DNA of 7,737 nucleotides from Methylobacterium sp. (GCA_021154065.1 JAJKJG010000121.1:1-7737); one strand, 5' to 3'. Numbered from the stretch's first letter, positions 1-7,415 are shown. Numbers and translations are program-made. The notes: generated from the letters alone by a model not told the origin.

Positions 1-1199
1 CGACCGATGTCACCTTGACGCTCAGGCGCAACGACCTCGAGTTCTCGCGGGCGGCCGTCACGCCAAACCAGGCGAGCGCCGGCCGCGCTGCCGAGGCGCT
101 CGGCTTCGGCAACCCGGTCTTCAACGCCATCCTCGGCCTGAGGGCCACGGAAGCCCGCGGCGCCTTCGACCTCCTCTCCGGCGAGGTGCACGCGAGCGCC
201 GTGACCGCCGCGGTCGAGGAGAGCCGGCTCGTGCGCGACGCGCTGCTCGACCGGCTGCGCGGGCTCGGGACGCCTGCCGCCGGTGGGCAGACGCAATCGG
301 CCTTCGCGTCCTATGCGGCCGACGCGCCGGGGCCGCGCCAGGCGGTGGCGGTGCCGGTCCAACCGATCGATCCGCGGGTCTTCGCGGTGTGGGGCCAGGG
401 CTTCGGTGCCTTCGGCCGCACCGACGGCGAGGCCGGCACGGCCGCGCTCAAGCGCTCGACCGGCGGCTTCATTCTTGGCGCCGACGCGACCTTCGACGAG
501 CGCTGGCGGGCGGGCGTTGCCGGCGGCTACACCCGCACCTCGATCGACGTCGCTTCTCGTCTCAGCTCCGCCGCGATCGAGAGCGTGCACGGCGCAGTCT
601 ACGGCGGCGCGAATCTCGGGGCGGTGCAACTGCGCGCCGGCGCCGCCATCGCCGGACAGGACGTGACGGCGAGCCGCGCTGTCGCCTTCCGCGGTTTCGC
701 CGATGGCTTACGCGCCGGCTACGACCAGACCGTGCTCCAGGCATTCGGCGAGGCGGGCTATCGAGTCCCGATCGGGGCCGCGACGGTCGAGCCCTTCGGG
801 CAGCTCGCAGCCCTGCGCGTCGGCACTGATGGCTTCCGCGAAGGCGGCGGCGCGGCAGCGCTCCAGAGCTTCGCGCGCACCCACGAGGTCGGCTTCTCGA
901 CCCTCGGCGTGCGCGCCGAGGCGAGGCTCGGGATGGACACGCCGTTCGTCGCGCGCGGCCTCATCGGCTGGCGCCGCGCCTTCGGCGACACGACGCCGAC
1001 GGCGCTCCTCGGCTTCCCCGGCGGCCCGCTGCCGTTCGTCATCGCCGGTGCGCCGATTGCCCGCGACAGCCTCGTCGCCGAGGCCGGCCTCGACTACCGC
1101 ATCGGCCAAACCGCCGCGCTCGGCGTTTCCTATGCCGGCGCCCTCGCCCAGGACGCACAGGACCACACCTTCAAGGGGCGCTTCGAGATTCAGTTCTGA
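1..1199 (+). CDS. Autotransporter, C-terminal part with complete beta-barrel (5' partial)
   Basis: This is the 3' end of a type V secretion autotransporter. The frame is open to the left edge (first whole codon at base 3, reading TDVTLTLRRND), so a TTG or other internal codon should not be taken as the start; 398 residues are visible. The first ~30 residues look like the end of a beta-helical passenger, with the usual TPNQ. Next comes the helical linker (ARGAFDLLSGEVHASAVTAA, around residues 50-75), typical of the region just before an autotransporter barrel. From about residue 125 (FAVWGQGFGAFGR) to the end there are alternating amphipathic, Gly- and aromatic-rich strands, ending in FEIQF with the C-terminal Phe recognised by the BAM complex. 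By family knowledge the barrel inserts in the outer membrane and exports the N-terminal passenger. What the passenger does cannot be told, because it is outside the window. Confidence 0.92.
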   Translation, partial: TDVTLTLRRNDLEFSRAAVTPNQASAGRAAEALGFGNPVFNAILGLRATEARGAFDLLSGEVHASAVTAAVEESRLVRDALLDRLRGLGTPAAGGQTQSAFASYAADAPGPRQAVAVPVQPIDPRVFAVWGQGFGAFGRTDGEAGTAALKRSTGGFILGADATFDERWRAGVAGGYTRTSIDVASRLSSAAIESVHGAVYGGANLGAVQLRAGAAIAGQDVTASRAVAFRGFADGLRAGYDQTVLQAFGEAGYRVPIGAATVEPFGQLAALRVGTDGFREGGGAAALQSFARTHEVGFSTLGVRAEARLGMDTPFVARGLIGWRRAFGDTTPTALLGFPGGPLPFVIAGAPIARDSLVAEAGLDYRIGQTAALGVSYAGALAQDAQDHTFKGRFEIQF

Positions 1200-1210
1200 G
1201 CCGCCGGCTC
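1198..1210. terminator. Short inverted repeat between convergent stops (weak terminator candidate)
   Basis: GAGCC-GCC-GGCTC forms a 5-bp stem with a 3-nt loop, overlapping the autotransporter stop codon and lying 11 nt beyond the dnaE stop. The two genes converge here with only 21 nt between stop codons. There is no T-run on either side, so it is at best a weak or factor-assisted terminator. Confidence 0.2.
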
Positions 1211-1220
1211 TCCCTGCGCT

Positions 1221-4200
1221 TCAGCTCATCTCGACATGCACCACGCCCGGCGCGGCGCGCAGCGCGCCGGCGATCTGCGGCGAGACCTGGTAGCGGCCCG
1301 GCAGCTTGACCTCGACCTCGCGCTCGCCGGAATCGAGGATCAGCACCAGCGACACCTCGCACTCGCCGCGCTCGCGCAGGCGGCTCTCGACGGAGGGGAT
1401 CGGCTCGTCGGTGCGCAGGTAGATGCGCATGCCCTTCTGATGGCGCGCCGCCGCCTCGTCGAGCGACTCGGCCGATTGGATGCGGGCGCGGACCTCGTCG
1501 CCCTCGAGGCCGGCCTGGAGGACGAGCACGAGGGCGCGGCCCGGCTCGAGGAGGTCGCGGTACTTCTGCAGCCCCTCCTGGAAGACGATCGCCTCGAAAT
1601 GCCCGGTCTGGTCGGAGAGCATGACGACGCCCATCTTGCTGCCGCTCTTGGTGCGGCGCTCGTAGCGGTCGAGCACCGTCGCGGCGACGCGCCCGACCGA
1701 TACGCCGCCCTTTACGGCGCGGCAGAAATCGACCCATTTCTGCACCCTTAAGCGCTCGAGCACCGGGCCGAACTCGTCGAGCGGGTGGCCGGACAGGAAG
1801 AAGCCGACGGCGGCATATTCCTTCTGCAGCCGGACCGAGGCCGGCCACGGCTCGTAGGGCGGGATGCGCAACGCGACCTCGGCCGCGGCGACGCCGCCGA
1901 ACATGTCGTCCATGCCGCCGGCGGCGGTCTCGAGCGAGCGCTGGGCCATCGCCATCATGGCGTCGACGGCGGCGTTGGCGCGGGCGCGATCGGGCTCGAG
2001 CTCGTCGAGCGCGCCCGCCGCGACGAGGCTCTCGAGCGTGCGCTTGTTGATCAGCCGCGGGTTGATGCGCCGGGCGAGGTCGCCGAGGTCGGCGAAAGGC
2101 GTCTCTCCGCGGGCCTCGATCAGCCCCCTGACGGCCTCGCGGCCGACGCCCTTGACGGCCGCAAGCGCGTAGCGGATCGCCCCGTCATGGACGTCGAAAT
2201 CGGTGCCCGAGCGGTTGACCGAGGGCGGCTCGACCCCGATGCCGAGGCGCTGCGCCTCGCGGCGGAATTCGCCGAGCTTGTCGGTGTTGTCGAGCGAGAG
2301 CGTCATCGAGGCGGCGAGGAACTCTACGGGAAAGTTCGCCTTGAGGTAGGCCGTCTGGTAGGCGATGAGCGCGTAGGCGGCCGCGTGGCTCTTGTTGAAG
2401 CCGTAGTCGGCGAACTTGGCGAGGAGATCGAAGATCTCGCTCGCCTGCGCCTTCGAGAGGCCGCGCTCGACCGCGCCCGAGACGAAGCGCTCGCGCTGCG
2501 CGTCCATCTCGGCCTTGATCTTCTTGCCCATGGCGCGGCGCAGGAGGTCGGCCTCGCCGAGCGAGTAGCCGGCCAAGAGCTTCGACACCTCCATCACCTG
2601 TTCCTGGTAGACGATGATGCCGAAGGTCTCGCGCAGGATCGGCTCGAGCTTTGCGTGCGGGTACCAGTGCTCCTTGCCGCCCTCGTCCTTGCCGAGCTTG
2701 CGCTCGCAATAGACCGGGATGTTCGCCATCGGCCCCGGGCGGTAGAGCGCCACGAGGGCGATGAGGTCCTCGAAGCGGTCGGCGCGCATATCGACGAGCG
2801 CCTTGCGCATTCCCGAGCCTTCGACCTGGAACACGCCGACGGTCTCGCCGCGGCCGAGCATCTCGTAGGTCCTGGGATCGTCGAGCGGCAGGCTCGAGAG
2901 GTCGATCTCGACGCCGCGCGCCTGCAAGAGGTCGACGGCGGTGCGCAGCACGGTCAGCGTCGTCAGGCCGAGGAAGTCGAACTTCACGAGGCCCGCCTGC
3001 TCGACCCATTTCATGTTGTACTGGGTCACCCGCATGCCGGTCTTCGGATCGCGGTAGAGCGGCACGAGCTCCTCGAGCGGGCGGTCGCCGATGACGACGC
3101 CGGCGGCGTGGGTCGAGGCGTGGCGGTGCAGGCCCTCGAGCTTCTGCGCGATCGCCAGCATGCGTCGGACCACCGGCTCCTCGGCGATCGCGGTCTGGAG
3201 CCGCGGCTCGCCCTCGATCGCCTGGCGCAGCGTCACGGGCGCTGCCGGGTTCTGCGGCACGAGCTTCGTCAGCTTGTCGACGTGGCCGTAGGGCATCTCG
3301 AGCACGCGGCCGACGTCGCGCATGACGCCGCGGGCGAGGAGCGTGCCGAAGGTGATGATCTGCGCGACCTGGGCGTCGCCGTAACGGCTCTGCACGTACT
3401 CGATCACGCGCTCGCGGCCGACGACGCAGAAATCGATGTCGAAATCCGGCATCGACACGCGCTCCGGGTTGAGGAAGCGCTCGAACAGGAGGCCGAAGCG
3501 TAAGGGGTCGAGGTCGGTGACGGTCAGCGCGTAGGCGACGAGCGAGCCCGCGCCCGAGCCGCGCCCCGGCCCGACCGGGATGTCGTGGTCCTTCGCCCAT
3601 TTGATGAAATCGGCGACGATGAGGAAGTAGCCCGGGTATTTCATCCGGCTGATGACATCGACCTCATAGGCGAGGCGCTCGCGGTACTGGGCGGCGGTCA
3701 GGCCCGGCGCCGGCCCGTGCGCGGCGAGGCGCTGCTCGAGCCCCTCCTCCGCCTGCCGGCGCAGCTCCCCGGCCTCGTCGAGCGCGTCGCCTTCGGCGGT
3801 GCGGGAAAAGCGCGGCAGGAACGGCTTTGCGGTGCGGACGCGGAACGCGCAGCGCATCGCGATCTCGACCGTCGCCTGCACGGCGTCCGGCAGATCGCGA
3901 AACAGCTCGGCCATCTGCGCCCGGGTCTTGAAATGGTGCTCGGGCGTCAGGCGGCGCCGGTTCTCGTCGCCGACGAGGCGTCCTTCGGCGATGGCGAGGA
4001 GCGCGTCGTGAGCCTCGTAGTCGTCGCTCCGGCCGAAGAAGGGCTCGTTTGCGGCGACGAGCGGCAGCCCGTGGCGGTCGGCAAGCGCGATGAGCTCGGC
4101 CTCGATCGCCCGCTCGTCATCGAGGCCGTGGCGCTGGATCTCGACATAGAGCCGATCGCCGAAGGCGTCCCTCAGGGCCGCGAGCCGCGCCTCGGCGAGG

Positions 4201-4682
4201 TCGCGCCGGCCGCCGAGCCGGAGCGCGGCGTCGAGCGGTCCCGACGGCCCGCCAGTGAGCGCGATGAGGCCGGCGGCGTGCGCCGCGAGGAGCGGCGCGG
4301 CGATGCGCGGCGCGTCGCCGAGCGGCACGTCGAAATAGGCCCGGCTCGCGAGCCGCATCAGATTGCCGTAGCCCTCCTCGCTCTGCGCCAAAAGCACGAG
4401 GTTCGCCGGCTGGACCTGCTGGACGCGCGCTGCCGGGTCCGGCGCCTCGAACTGCACAGAAAGCTGCATCCCGGCGATCGGCTGGATGCCCTTCTCGGCA
4501 AGCTTCTCGGAAAACTCGAGCGCGCCGAAGAGGTTGTCGGTATCGGTCAGCGCCAGCGCCGGCTGCCGGTCGGCCGCCGCGAGCTTCGCGAGATCGGCGA
4601 TCTTCAGCGCGCCCTCGAGGAGCGAGTAGGACGAGTGCACGTGCAGGTGCACGAAGCCGACGTCCTTCAAGATCTTCGCCAT
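1221..4682 (-). CDS. dnaE: DNA polymerase III alpha subunit (replicative, DnaE1 type)
   Basis: Catalytic subunit of the chromosomal replicase; it extends DNA in the pol III core and is held on DNA by the beta clamp. It is 1153 residues from ATG 4682, close to E. coli DnaE. Order of parts: PHP domain from HLHVHSSYSLLEGA near the N-terminus; polymerase core with GPGRGSGAGSLVAYAL, MPDFDIDFC (catalytic D415 and D417) and KFDFLGL (third catalytic D569); helix-hairpin-helix at VKGVGREAV (about 843); clamp-binding region GMDDMF (about 923-928); OB-fold about 990-1070. MPDFDIDFC and the long C-terminus mark it as DnaE1, not the mutagenic DnaE2. The PHP metal site is partly lost (TDTDN in place of TDH, AANEPFF in place of the usual TNDxH), so proofreading should depend on a separate DnaQ. 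A GTG at 4706 is in frame, but ATG 4682 has GAGGGG 8 nt upstream and matches the usual N-terminus. It follows the SOS-controlled small gene by 94 nt. Confidence 0.97.
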   Translation of the reverse strand: MAKILKDVGFVHLHVHSSYSLLEGALKIADLAKLAAADRQPALALTDTDNLFGALEFSEKLAEKGIQPIAGMQLSVQFEAPDPAARVQQVQPANLVLLAQSEEGYGNLMRLASRAYFDVPLGDAPRIAAPLLAAHAAGLIALTGGPSGPLDAALRLGGRRDLAEARLAALRDAFGDRLYVEIQRHGLDDERAIEAELIALADRHGLPLVAANEPFFGRSDDYEAHDALLAIAEGRLVGDENRRRLTPEHHFKTRAQMAELFRDLPDAVQATVEIAMRCAFRVRTAKPFLPRFSRTAEGDALDEAGELRRQAEEGLEQRLAAHGPAPGLTAAQYRERLAYEVDVISRMKYPGYFLIVADFIKWAKDHDIPVGPGRGSGAGSLVAYALTVTDLDPLRFGLLFERFLNPERVSMPDFDIDFCVVGRERVIEYVQSRYGDAQVAQIITFGTLLARGVMRDVGRVLEMPYGHVDKLTKLVPQNPAAPVTLRQAIEGEPRLQTAIAEEPVVRRMLAIAQKLEGLHRHASTHAAGVVIGDRPLEELVPLYRDPKTGMRVTQYNMKWVEQAGLVKFDFLGLTTLTVLRTAVDLLQARGVEIDLSSLPLDDPRTYEMLGRGETVGVFQVEGSGMRKALVDMRADRFEDLIALVALYRPGPMANIPVYCERKLGKDEGGKEHWYPHAKLEPILRETFGIIVYQEQVMEVSKLLAGYSLGEADLLRRAMGKKIKAEMDAQRERFVSGAVERGLSKAQASEIFDLLAKFADYGFNKSHAAAYALIAYQTAYLKANFPVEFLAASMTLSLDNTDKLGEFRREAQRLGIGVEPPSVNRSGTDFDVHDGAIRYALAAVKGVGREAVRGLIEARGETPFADLGDLARRINPRLINKRTLESLVAAGALDELEPDRARANAAVDAMMAMAQRSLETAAGGMDDMFGGVAAAEVALRIPPYEPWPASVRLQKEYAAVGFFLSGHPLDEFGPVLERLRVQKWVDFCRAVKGGVSVGRVAATVLDRYERRTKSGSKMGVVMLSDQTGHFEAIVFQEGLQKYRDLLEPGRALVLVLQAGLEGDEVRARIQSAESLDEAAARHQKGMRIYLRTDEPIPSVESRLRERGECEVSLVLILDSGEREVEVKLPGRYQVSPQIAGALRAAPGVVHVEMS

Positions 4683-4685
4683 CGC

Positions 4686-4704
4686 GCCGTCCCCTCGGGA
4701 CGGC
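4686..4704 (-). promoter_or_regulatory. Hairpin enclosing the dnaE ribosome binding site
   Basis: In the dnaE transcript GCCGUCCC-GAG-GGGACGGC forms a perfect 8-bp, GC-rich stem with a 3-nt loop, ending 3 nt before the ATG. The only good Shine-Dalgarno sequence, GAGGGG (4691-4696), is formed by the loop and the start of the 3' arm, so folding would hide it. This suggests control or damping of dnaE translation; the fold is seen in sequence, the regulatory role is inferred. Confidence 0.5.
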
Positions 4705-4746
4705 ACATTCCAGAGTCGGAAGGGCGGAGTCGACCCCGAACCGGAC

Positions 4747-4772
4747 GCGCCGGAGCCGGCGCTGTGGACAGC
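4747..4772 (-). other. Tandem GC-rich palindromes between the small SOS gene and dnaE
   Basis: Just after the small gene's stop codon the transcript can form GCUGU-CC-ACAGC and then GCGCCGG-CU-CCGGCGC (or a 6-bp stem with a 4-nt loop); the two overlap by 2 bases. No U-run follows, so this is not a standard intrinsic terminator. It could be a weak or partial stop, or an mRNA-stability structure, between the small gene and dnaE. Confidence 0.3.
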
Positions 4773-4776
4773 GGGC

Positions 4777-4878
4777 CTAAAGCCCCGGCGCGATCGCCAC
4801 CGTCAGCACCGCGATGCCGGCGCTGAAGATCGCAAGCGACCCGAGTTCCACGAGACCGACGATGAGCGCGCGAGCCAT
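4777..4878 (-). CDS. Small single-pass membrane protein under an SOS promoter (SidA-like candidate)
   Basis: A 33-codon ORF starting at ATG 4878, with AGGAGG (4884-4889) five nt upstream, the best ribosome binding site in the window. The protein begins MARALIVGLVELG and continues LAIFSAGIAVLTVAIAPGL. Residues 4-30 are almost wholly hydrophobic and would make one membrane-spanning helix; the only charges are Arg3 near the N-terminus and Glu11 inside the hydrophobic run. A LexA-box promoter lies directly upstream, and dnaE follows 94 nt downstream on the same strand. I do not recognise the sequence for certain. The tiny inner-membrane protein plus SOS control fit Caulobacter SidA (29 residues, binds the divisome protein FtsW and blocks division); in size and regulation they also recall the E. 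coli toxin TisB. The call as a real gene is fairly firm; division-inhibitor function is inference. It is short enough for automated annotation to miss. Confidence 0.78.
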   Translation of the reverse strand: MARALIVGLVELGSLAIFSAGIAVLTVAIAPGL

Positions 4879-4883
4879 GATTC

Positions 4884-4889
4884 CCTCCT
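4884..4889 (-). promoter_or_regulatory. Ribosome binding site of the small SOS gene
   Basis: AGGAGG on the minus strand, 5 nt before ATG 4878, is a perfect match to the anti-Shine-Dalgarno consensus. It fixes the start of the 33-residue ORF and is strong evidence that this ORF is translated. Confidence 0.8.
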
Positions 4890-4902
4890 GAGCAGTCCAG
4901 GG

Positions 4903-4931
4903 AGCGTATGTTCATGTTTTGTTCTTGTCAA
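4903..4931 (-). promoter_or_regulatory. Sigma70-type promoter of the small SOS gene (and perhaps dnaE)
   Basis: On the minus strand TTGACA (4926-4931, perfect -35) is followed after exactly 17 nt by TACGCT (4903-4908, a -10 with TA...T matching). Transcription should begin near 4896, leaving a leader of about 18 nt before ATG 4878. The spacer is AT-rich in an otherwise GC-rich region and contains the LexA box, so a bound repressor would block RNA polymerase directly. Confidence 0.7.
4910..4924. promoter_or_regulatory. LexA (SOS) box, GTTC-N7-GTTC
   Basis: The minus strand reads GAACAAAACATGAAC and the plus strand GTTC-ATGTTTT-GTTC: a direct repeat with exactly 7 bases between, the LexA operator known for alphaproteobacteria. 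All eight specified bases match. It lies wholly within the 17-nt spacer between the -35 and -10 elements of the minus-strand promoter, the expected place for LexA repression. No plus-strand gene lies close enough to be its target. Confidence 0.8.
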
Positions 4932-4975
4932 CCGGACCCGGCAACGGGACGGCGGCGCGGTGGTGGTGAGCCAAA

Positions 4976-5005
4976 TGAAAAAGCCCCGCCGGAGGCGGGG
5001 CTTTC
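4976..5005 (-). terminator. Intrinsic terminator of the small secreted-protein gene
   Basis: On the minus strand AAAGCCCCGCC-TCC-GGCGGGGCTTT is a perfect 11-bp stem (4980-5004) with a 3-nt loop, and the T-run continues to five Ts (4978-4982). It starts about 20 nt after the stop codon at 5024. It separates this gene from the SOS promoter downstream, so the small SOS gene and dnaE should not receive readthrough from here. Confidence 0.9.
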
Positions 5006-5023
5006 GGGTTGGCGCCAGCCGCG

Positions 5024-5326
5024 TCAGCGGCAGACTTCGCGCACGCCGTATGGCGTGACCCGGGTCACGCAGCGGCGGGGGGCGACCACCCGCGGCGCGA
5101 CGACGACGGGCGGCCGCACGACGACGGCGGGGCCGCCGTAGCCGCGGCCGCGGAACGGACGGCACTCGCCGAACCGGTTGCGCTCCCAGCCTCGGCCGCA
5201 GCCTTCCGCGACGGTGGTGACCAGCGAGTCCTCCCGGAAGCCGATCGGGCCGGCCGGCATGGCTTGCGCCTGGAATGTCGAGGCAACGAGCGCGACACCT
5301 GCCGCGAACACAAGTCCTTTGACCAT
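5024..5326 (-). CDS. Small secreted Cys-containing protein with GCG...CRP motif
   Basis: A 100-residue protein with a clear signal peptide: MVKG, a hydrophobic core (LVFAAGVALVAST), and a likely cut after AQA at residue 22. The mature part holds GCGRGWERNRFGECRPF (residues 42-58), which resembles the GCG-to-CRPN 'prefix' motif of small exported proteins common in Rhizobiales; here the last position is Phe where Asn is usual. A low-complexity stretch of Val, Pro, Arg and Gly follows (VVVRPPVVVAPRVVAPR), then a C-terminal block CVTRVTPYGVREVCR. Four cysteines (43, 55, 86, 99) could form disulfides in the periplasm. The ATG at 5326 is supported by GAGGAAG about 6 nt upstream. The gene has its own terminator, so it is probably expressed alone or at the end of lolD transcripts. 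No function is known to me for this family. Confidence 0.85.
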   Translation of the reverse strand: MVKGLVFAAGVALVASTFQAQAMPAGPIGFREDSLVTTVAEGCGRGWERNRFGECRPFRGRGYGGPAVVVRPPVVVAPRVVAPRRCVTRVTPYGVREVCR

Positions 5327-5440
5327 CGGGCACTTCCTCTTCGGTTGCGATTCGCCTTCCCGGGGGCGGCATAGGACAGGAATTCGCCAGAGGGGGCAAC
5401 GTTCCCGGCCAAGCTTCTGGCGGACGAGACCGGACGCCCG

Positions 5441-6133
5441 TCAGGGCAGCGGCACGACGGCGCCGTTCCGGATCGTGACGCGCCGGTCCATGCGGGCCGC
5501 GAGATCGAGGTTATGGGTCGCGACCAAGGCCGCGAGGCCGGAGGCGCGCACGATGGCGTTGAGGGTCGAGAACACCTGGCTTGCCGTCTGCGGGTCGAGG
5601 TTGCCGGTCGGCTCGTCGGCCAGAAGCAGGCGCGGCGCGTTCGCGACCGCGCGGGCGATTGCGACGCGCTGCTGCTCGCCACCGGAAAGCTCCGCCGGCC
5701 GGTGCCTGAGCCGCTCGGCCAAGCCGAGGAACCTCAGGAGCTCGCTCGCCCGCGCCCGCGCCTCGGGCTTTGCGAGCCCGCCGATGAGCTGGGGCATGAC
5801 CACGTTCTCGAGCGCCGAGAATTCCGGCAGCAGGTGGTGGAACTGGTAGACGAAGCCGATCTCCTCGCGACGCAGGCGGGTGCGGCCGATATCGTCCATG
5901 GCCGAGGTCGGCGCGCCGTTGACGAAGACCTCGCCGCGGTCGGGCTTCTCGAGGAGGCCGGCGACATGGAGGAGGGTCGACTTGCCGGTGCCGGACGGCG
6001 CCACGAGGGCCACCACCTCGCCCGGGAAGATCGCGAGCTCGGCGTCGCGCAGGATCTCGAGGAAACCCGTCCCTTGGCGGTAGCGGCGCGCGACCTTCGC
6101 CAGATGAAGCGCCGGTGTCGGAGACCCTTCCAT
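5441..6133 (-). CDS. lolD: Lipoprotein-releasing ABC transporter ATP-binding protein LolD
   Basis: The ATPase that powers removal of outer-membrane lipoproteins from the inner membrane, passing them to LolA. The 230-residue protein has a full ABC motif set: Walker A APSGTGKS (45-52), Q-loop Gln97 in [11 protein letters not shown], signature LSGGEQQ (149-155), Walker B LLLADEP (169-175) with Glu174, D-loop GNLD, and switch His207 in ATHNLD. The Ala at the first Walker A position and the [11 protein letters not shown] that follows are usual for LolD and help tell it from MacB- or FtsE-type relatives. The ATG at 6133 lies 7 nt after the lolC stop with no strong ribosome binding site of its own, which points to translational coupling with lolC. 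Confidence 0.95.
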   Translation of the reverse strand: MEGSPTPALHLAKVARRYRQGTGFLEILRDAELAIFPGEVVALVAPSGTGKSTLLHVAGLLEKPDRGEVFVNGAPTSAMDDIGRTRLRREEIGFVYQFHHLLPEFSALENVVMPQLIGGLAKPEARARASELLRFLGLAERLRHRPAELSGGEQQRVAIARAVANAPRLLLADEPTGNLDPQTASQVFSTLNAIVRASGLAALVATHNLDLAARMDRRVTIRNGAVVPLP

Positions 6134-6140
6134 CGCCGGG

Positions 6141-7409
6141 TCAGCCGTAGCGCAGCGCCGCGATCGGATCGAGGCGGGCCGCCCGCCAGGACGGATACAG
6201 CGTCGCGAGCAGCGACAGGACGAGCGACATCGCGACGACGGCCGCGACCTCGGTCGGGTTGATGTCGGAGGGGACCTGCGACAGGAACCGCAGCGTCGGG
6301 TCCCAGAGCTGCCGGTTAAGCGCCCAGGAGACGAATTCCTGGATCGACTGGATGTTCGCCGTGAAGACGAGCCCGAGGAGGAAGCCGGCGAGCGTGCCGG
6401 CGACGCCGATCGACATCCCGGTGATGAGGAAGACGCGCATGATCGCGCCGCGCGTCGCCCCCATGGTGCGCAGGATGGCGATGTCGCTCGACTTGTCCTT
6501 CACCAGCATGATCAGCCCGGAGATGATGTTGAAGGCGGCGACGATCACGACGACGCTGAGGATGATGAACATGACGTTGCGCTCGACCTCGAGAGCGGCG
6601 AAGAAGGTGCGGTTGCGCTGGCGCCAATCGGTCAGGACCACAGGGCGCCCGACCGCCGCCTCGATCCCCTGGCGCGCCTCGTCGATCCGGTCGGCGTCGT
6701 CGAGGAACACCTCGATCACCGTCACGTCGTCCTCGCGGTTGAAGAAGGCCTGCGCCTCCGACAGCGGCATGAAGACGAAGCTGGCGTCGAACTCGGACAT
6801 GCCGAGCTCGAAGATCGCGGCGACCTGGTATCCTTTGATCCTGGGCGCGGTGCCGAACGGCGTCGCGGCGCCTTTCGGGGTCGCAAGCGTGATCGTGTCG
6901 CCCGCCTGCAGCGAGAGGTGCTCGGCCAGGCGGCGCCCGATCGCGACGCCGCCCTCGTCGAAGCCGCCGAGGCTGCCCTGGCGGACATTGCCGGCGACCG
7001 CCTCGATCCGGCGGATGTCCTCCGGGCGCACGCCGCGCACGAGCACGCCGCCGCCGTTATAGGGCGAGGAGGCGAAGGCCTGACCCTCGACGAGGGGAAC
7101 AGCCCGGCGCACCCCCGCGACCTTCGTGACGCGCTCGGCGACCTGCGCGTAGTCGGTCAGCGGCGCATCGAGCGCGGCGATGAAGATGTGGCCGTTGATG
7201 CCGACGATCTTGCCGAGAAGCTCCTTGCGGAACCCGCTCATCACCGACAGCACGATGATCAGGAGCCCGACGCCGAGCATGATGCCGAGGAACGAGAACG
7301 CCGCGATGACCGAGACGAAGCCCTCCCGCCGGCGCGTCCGCAGGTAGCGCCCGGCAAGCATCCATTCGTAGCCGGCGAAGGCGCGGGTGGCGGCGCGAGA
7401 GGCGGTCAT
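6141..7409 (-). CDS. lolC: Lipoprotein-releasing transporter permease (LolC/LolE/LolF family)
   Basis: Inner-membrane subunit that takes lipoproteins from the bilayer and hands them to LolA. The 422-residue protein has the family plan: one helix (about 33-58, [20 protein letters not shown]), a large periplasmic domain (about 60-275), then three helices (about 278-303, 324-350, 385-405) and the C-terminal [12 protein letters not shown]. The cytoplasmic loop [18 protein letters not shown] (304-321) is the coupling helix region that meets LolD. The ATG at 7409 ([11 protein letters not shown], then [14 protein letters not shown]) fits the family start and has GGGAGAGG 6 nt upstream; the frame stays open to 7607 only because the repeat element happens to be readable. 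Only one permease gene is visible next to lolD, so it may work as a homodimer (LolF-like) rather than a LolC-LolE pair; the symbol lolC is a family-level choice. Confidence 0.93.
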   Translation of the reverse strand: MTASRAATRAFAGYEWMLAGRYLRTRRREGFVSVIAAFSFLGIMLGVGLLIIVLSVMSGFRKELLGKIVGINGHIFIAALDAPLTDYAQVAERVTKVAGVRRAVPLVEGQAFASSPYNGGGVLVRGVRPEDIRRIEAVAGNVRQGSLGGFDEGGVAIGRRLAEHLSLQAGDTITLATPKGAATPFGTAPRIKGYQVAAIFELGMSEFDASFVFMPLSEAQAFFNREDDVTVIEVFLDDADRIDEARQGIEAAVGRPVVLTDWRQRNRTFFAALEVERNVMFIILSVVVIVAAFNIISGLIMLVKDKSSDIAILRTMGATRGAIMRVFLITGMSIGVAGTLAGFLLGLVFTANIQSIQEFVSWALNRQLWDPTLRFLSQVPSDINPTEVAAVVAMSLVLSLLATLYPSWRAARLDPIAALRYG

Positions 7410-7415
7410 GGAGCA

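Noticed and set aside
1785..3503. Long plus-strand open frame (572 codons) opposite dnaE
   Set aside because: It lies antisense to well-conserved dnaE motifs, is rich in Arg, Ala, Glu, Asp and Leu as expected from a GC-rich complementary frame, and has no recognisable domain.
4683..4706. In-frame GTG start at 4706 for dnaE, adding 8 residues
   Set aside because: The added residues are encoded by the hairpin itself, the upstream Shine-Dalgarno match is poor, and family members start close to HLHVHSSYSLLEG, which ATG 4682 gives.
4761..4772. Possible DnaA box (CTGTCCACA on the minus strand) within GCTGTCCACAGC
   Set aside because: Two mismatches to TTATCCACA, single copy, and no AT-rich region or other boxes nearby; more simply part of a palindrome.
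3585..4826. Long plus-strand open frame (413 codons) opposite the dnaE 5' half
   Set aside because: Antisense shadow of dnaE; it also runs over the small SOS gene without any domain or good ribosome binding site.
5327..5440. Promoter for the secreted-protein gene (TTGCCC, 17 nt, TCCTAT) in the gap after lolD
   Set aside because: The -10 match is too weak in GC-rich DNA to support; transcription from lolD readthrough is equally possible.
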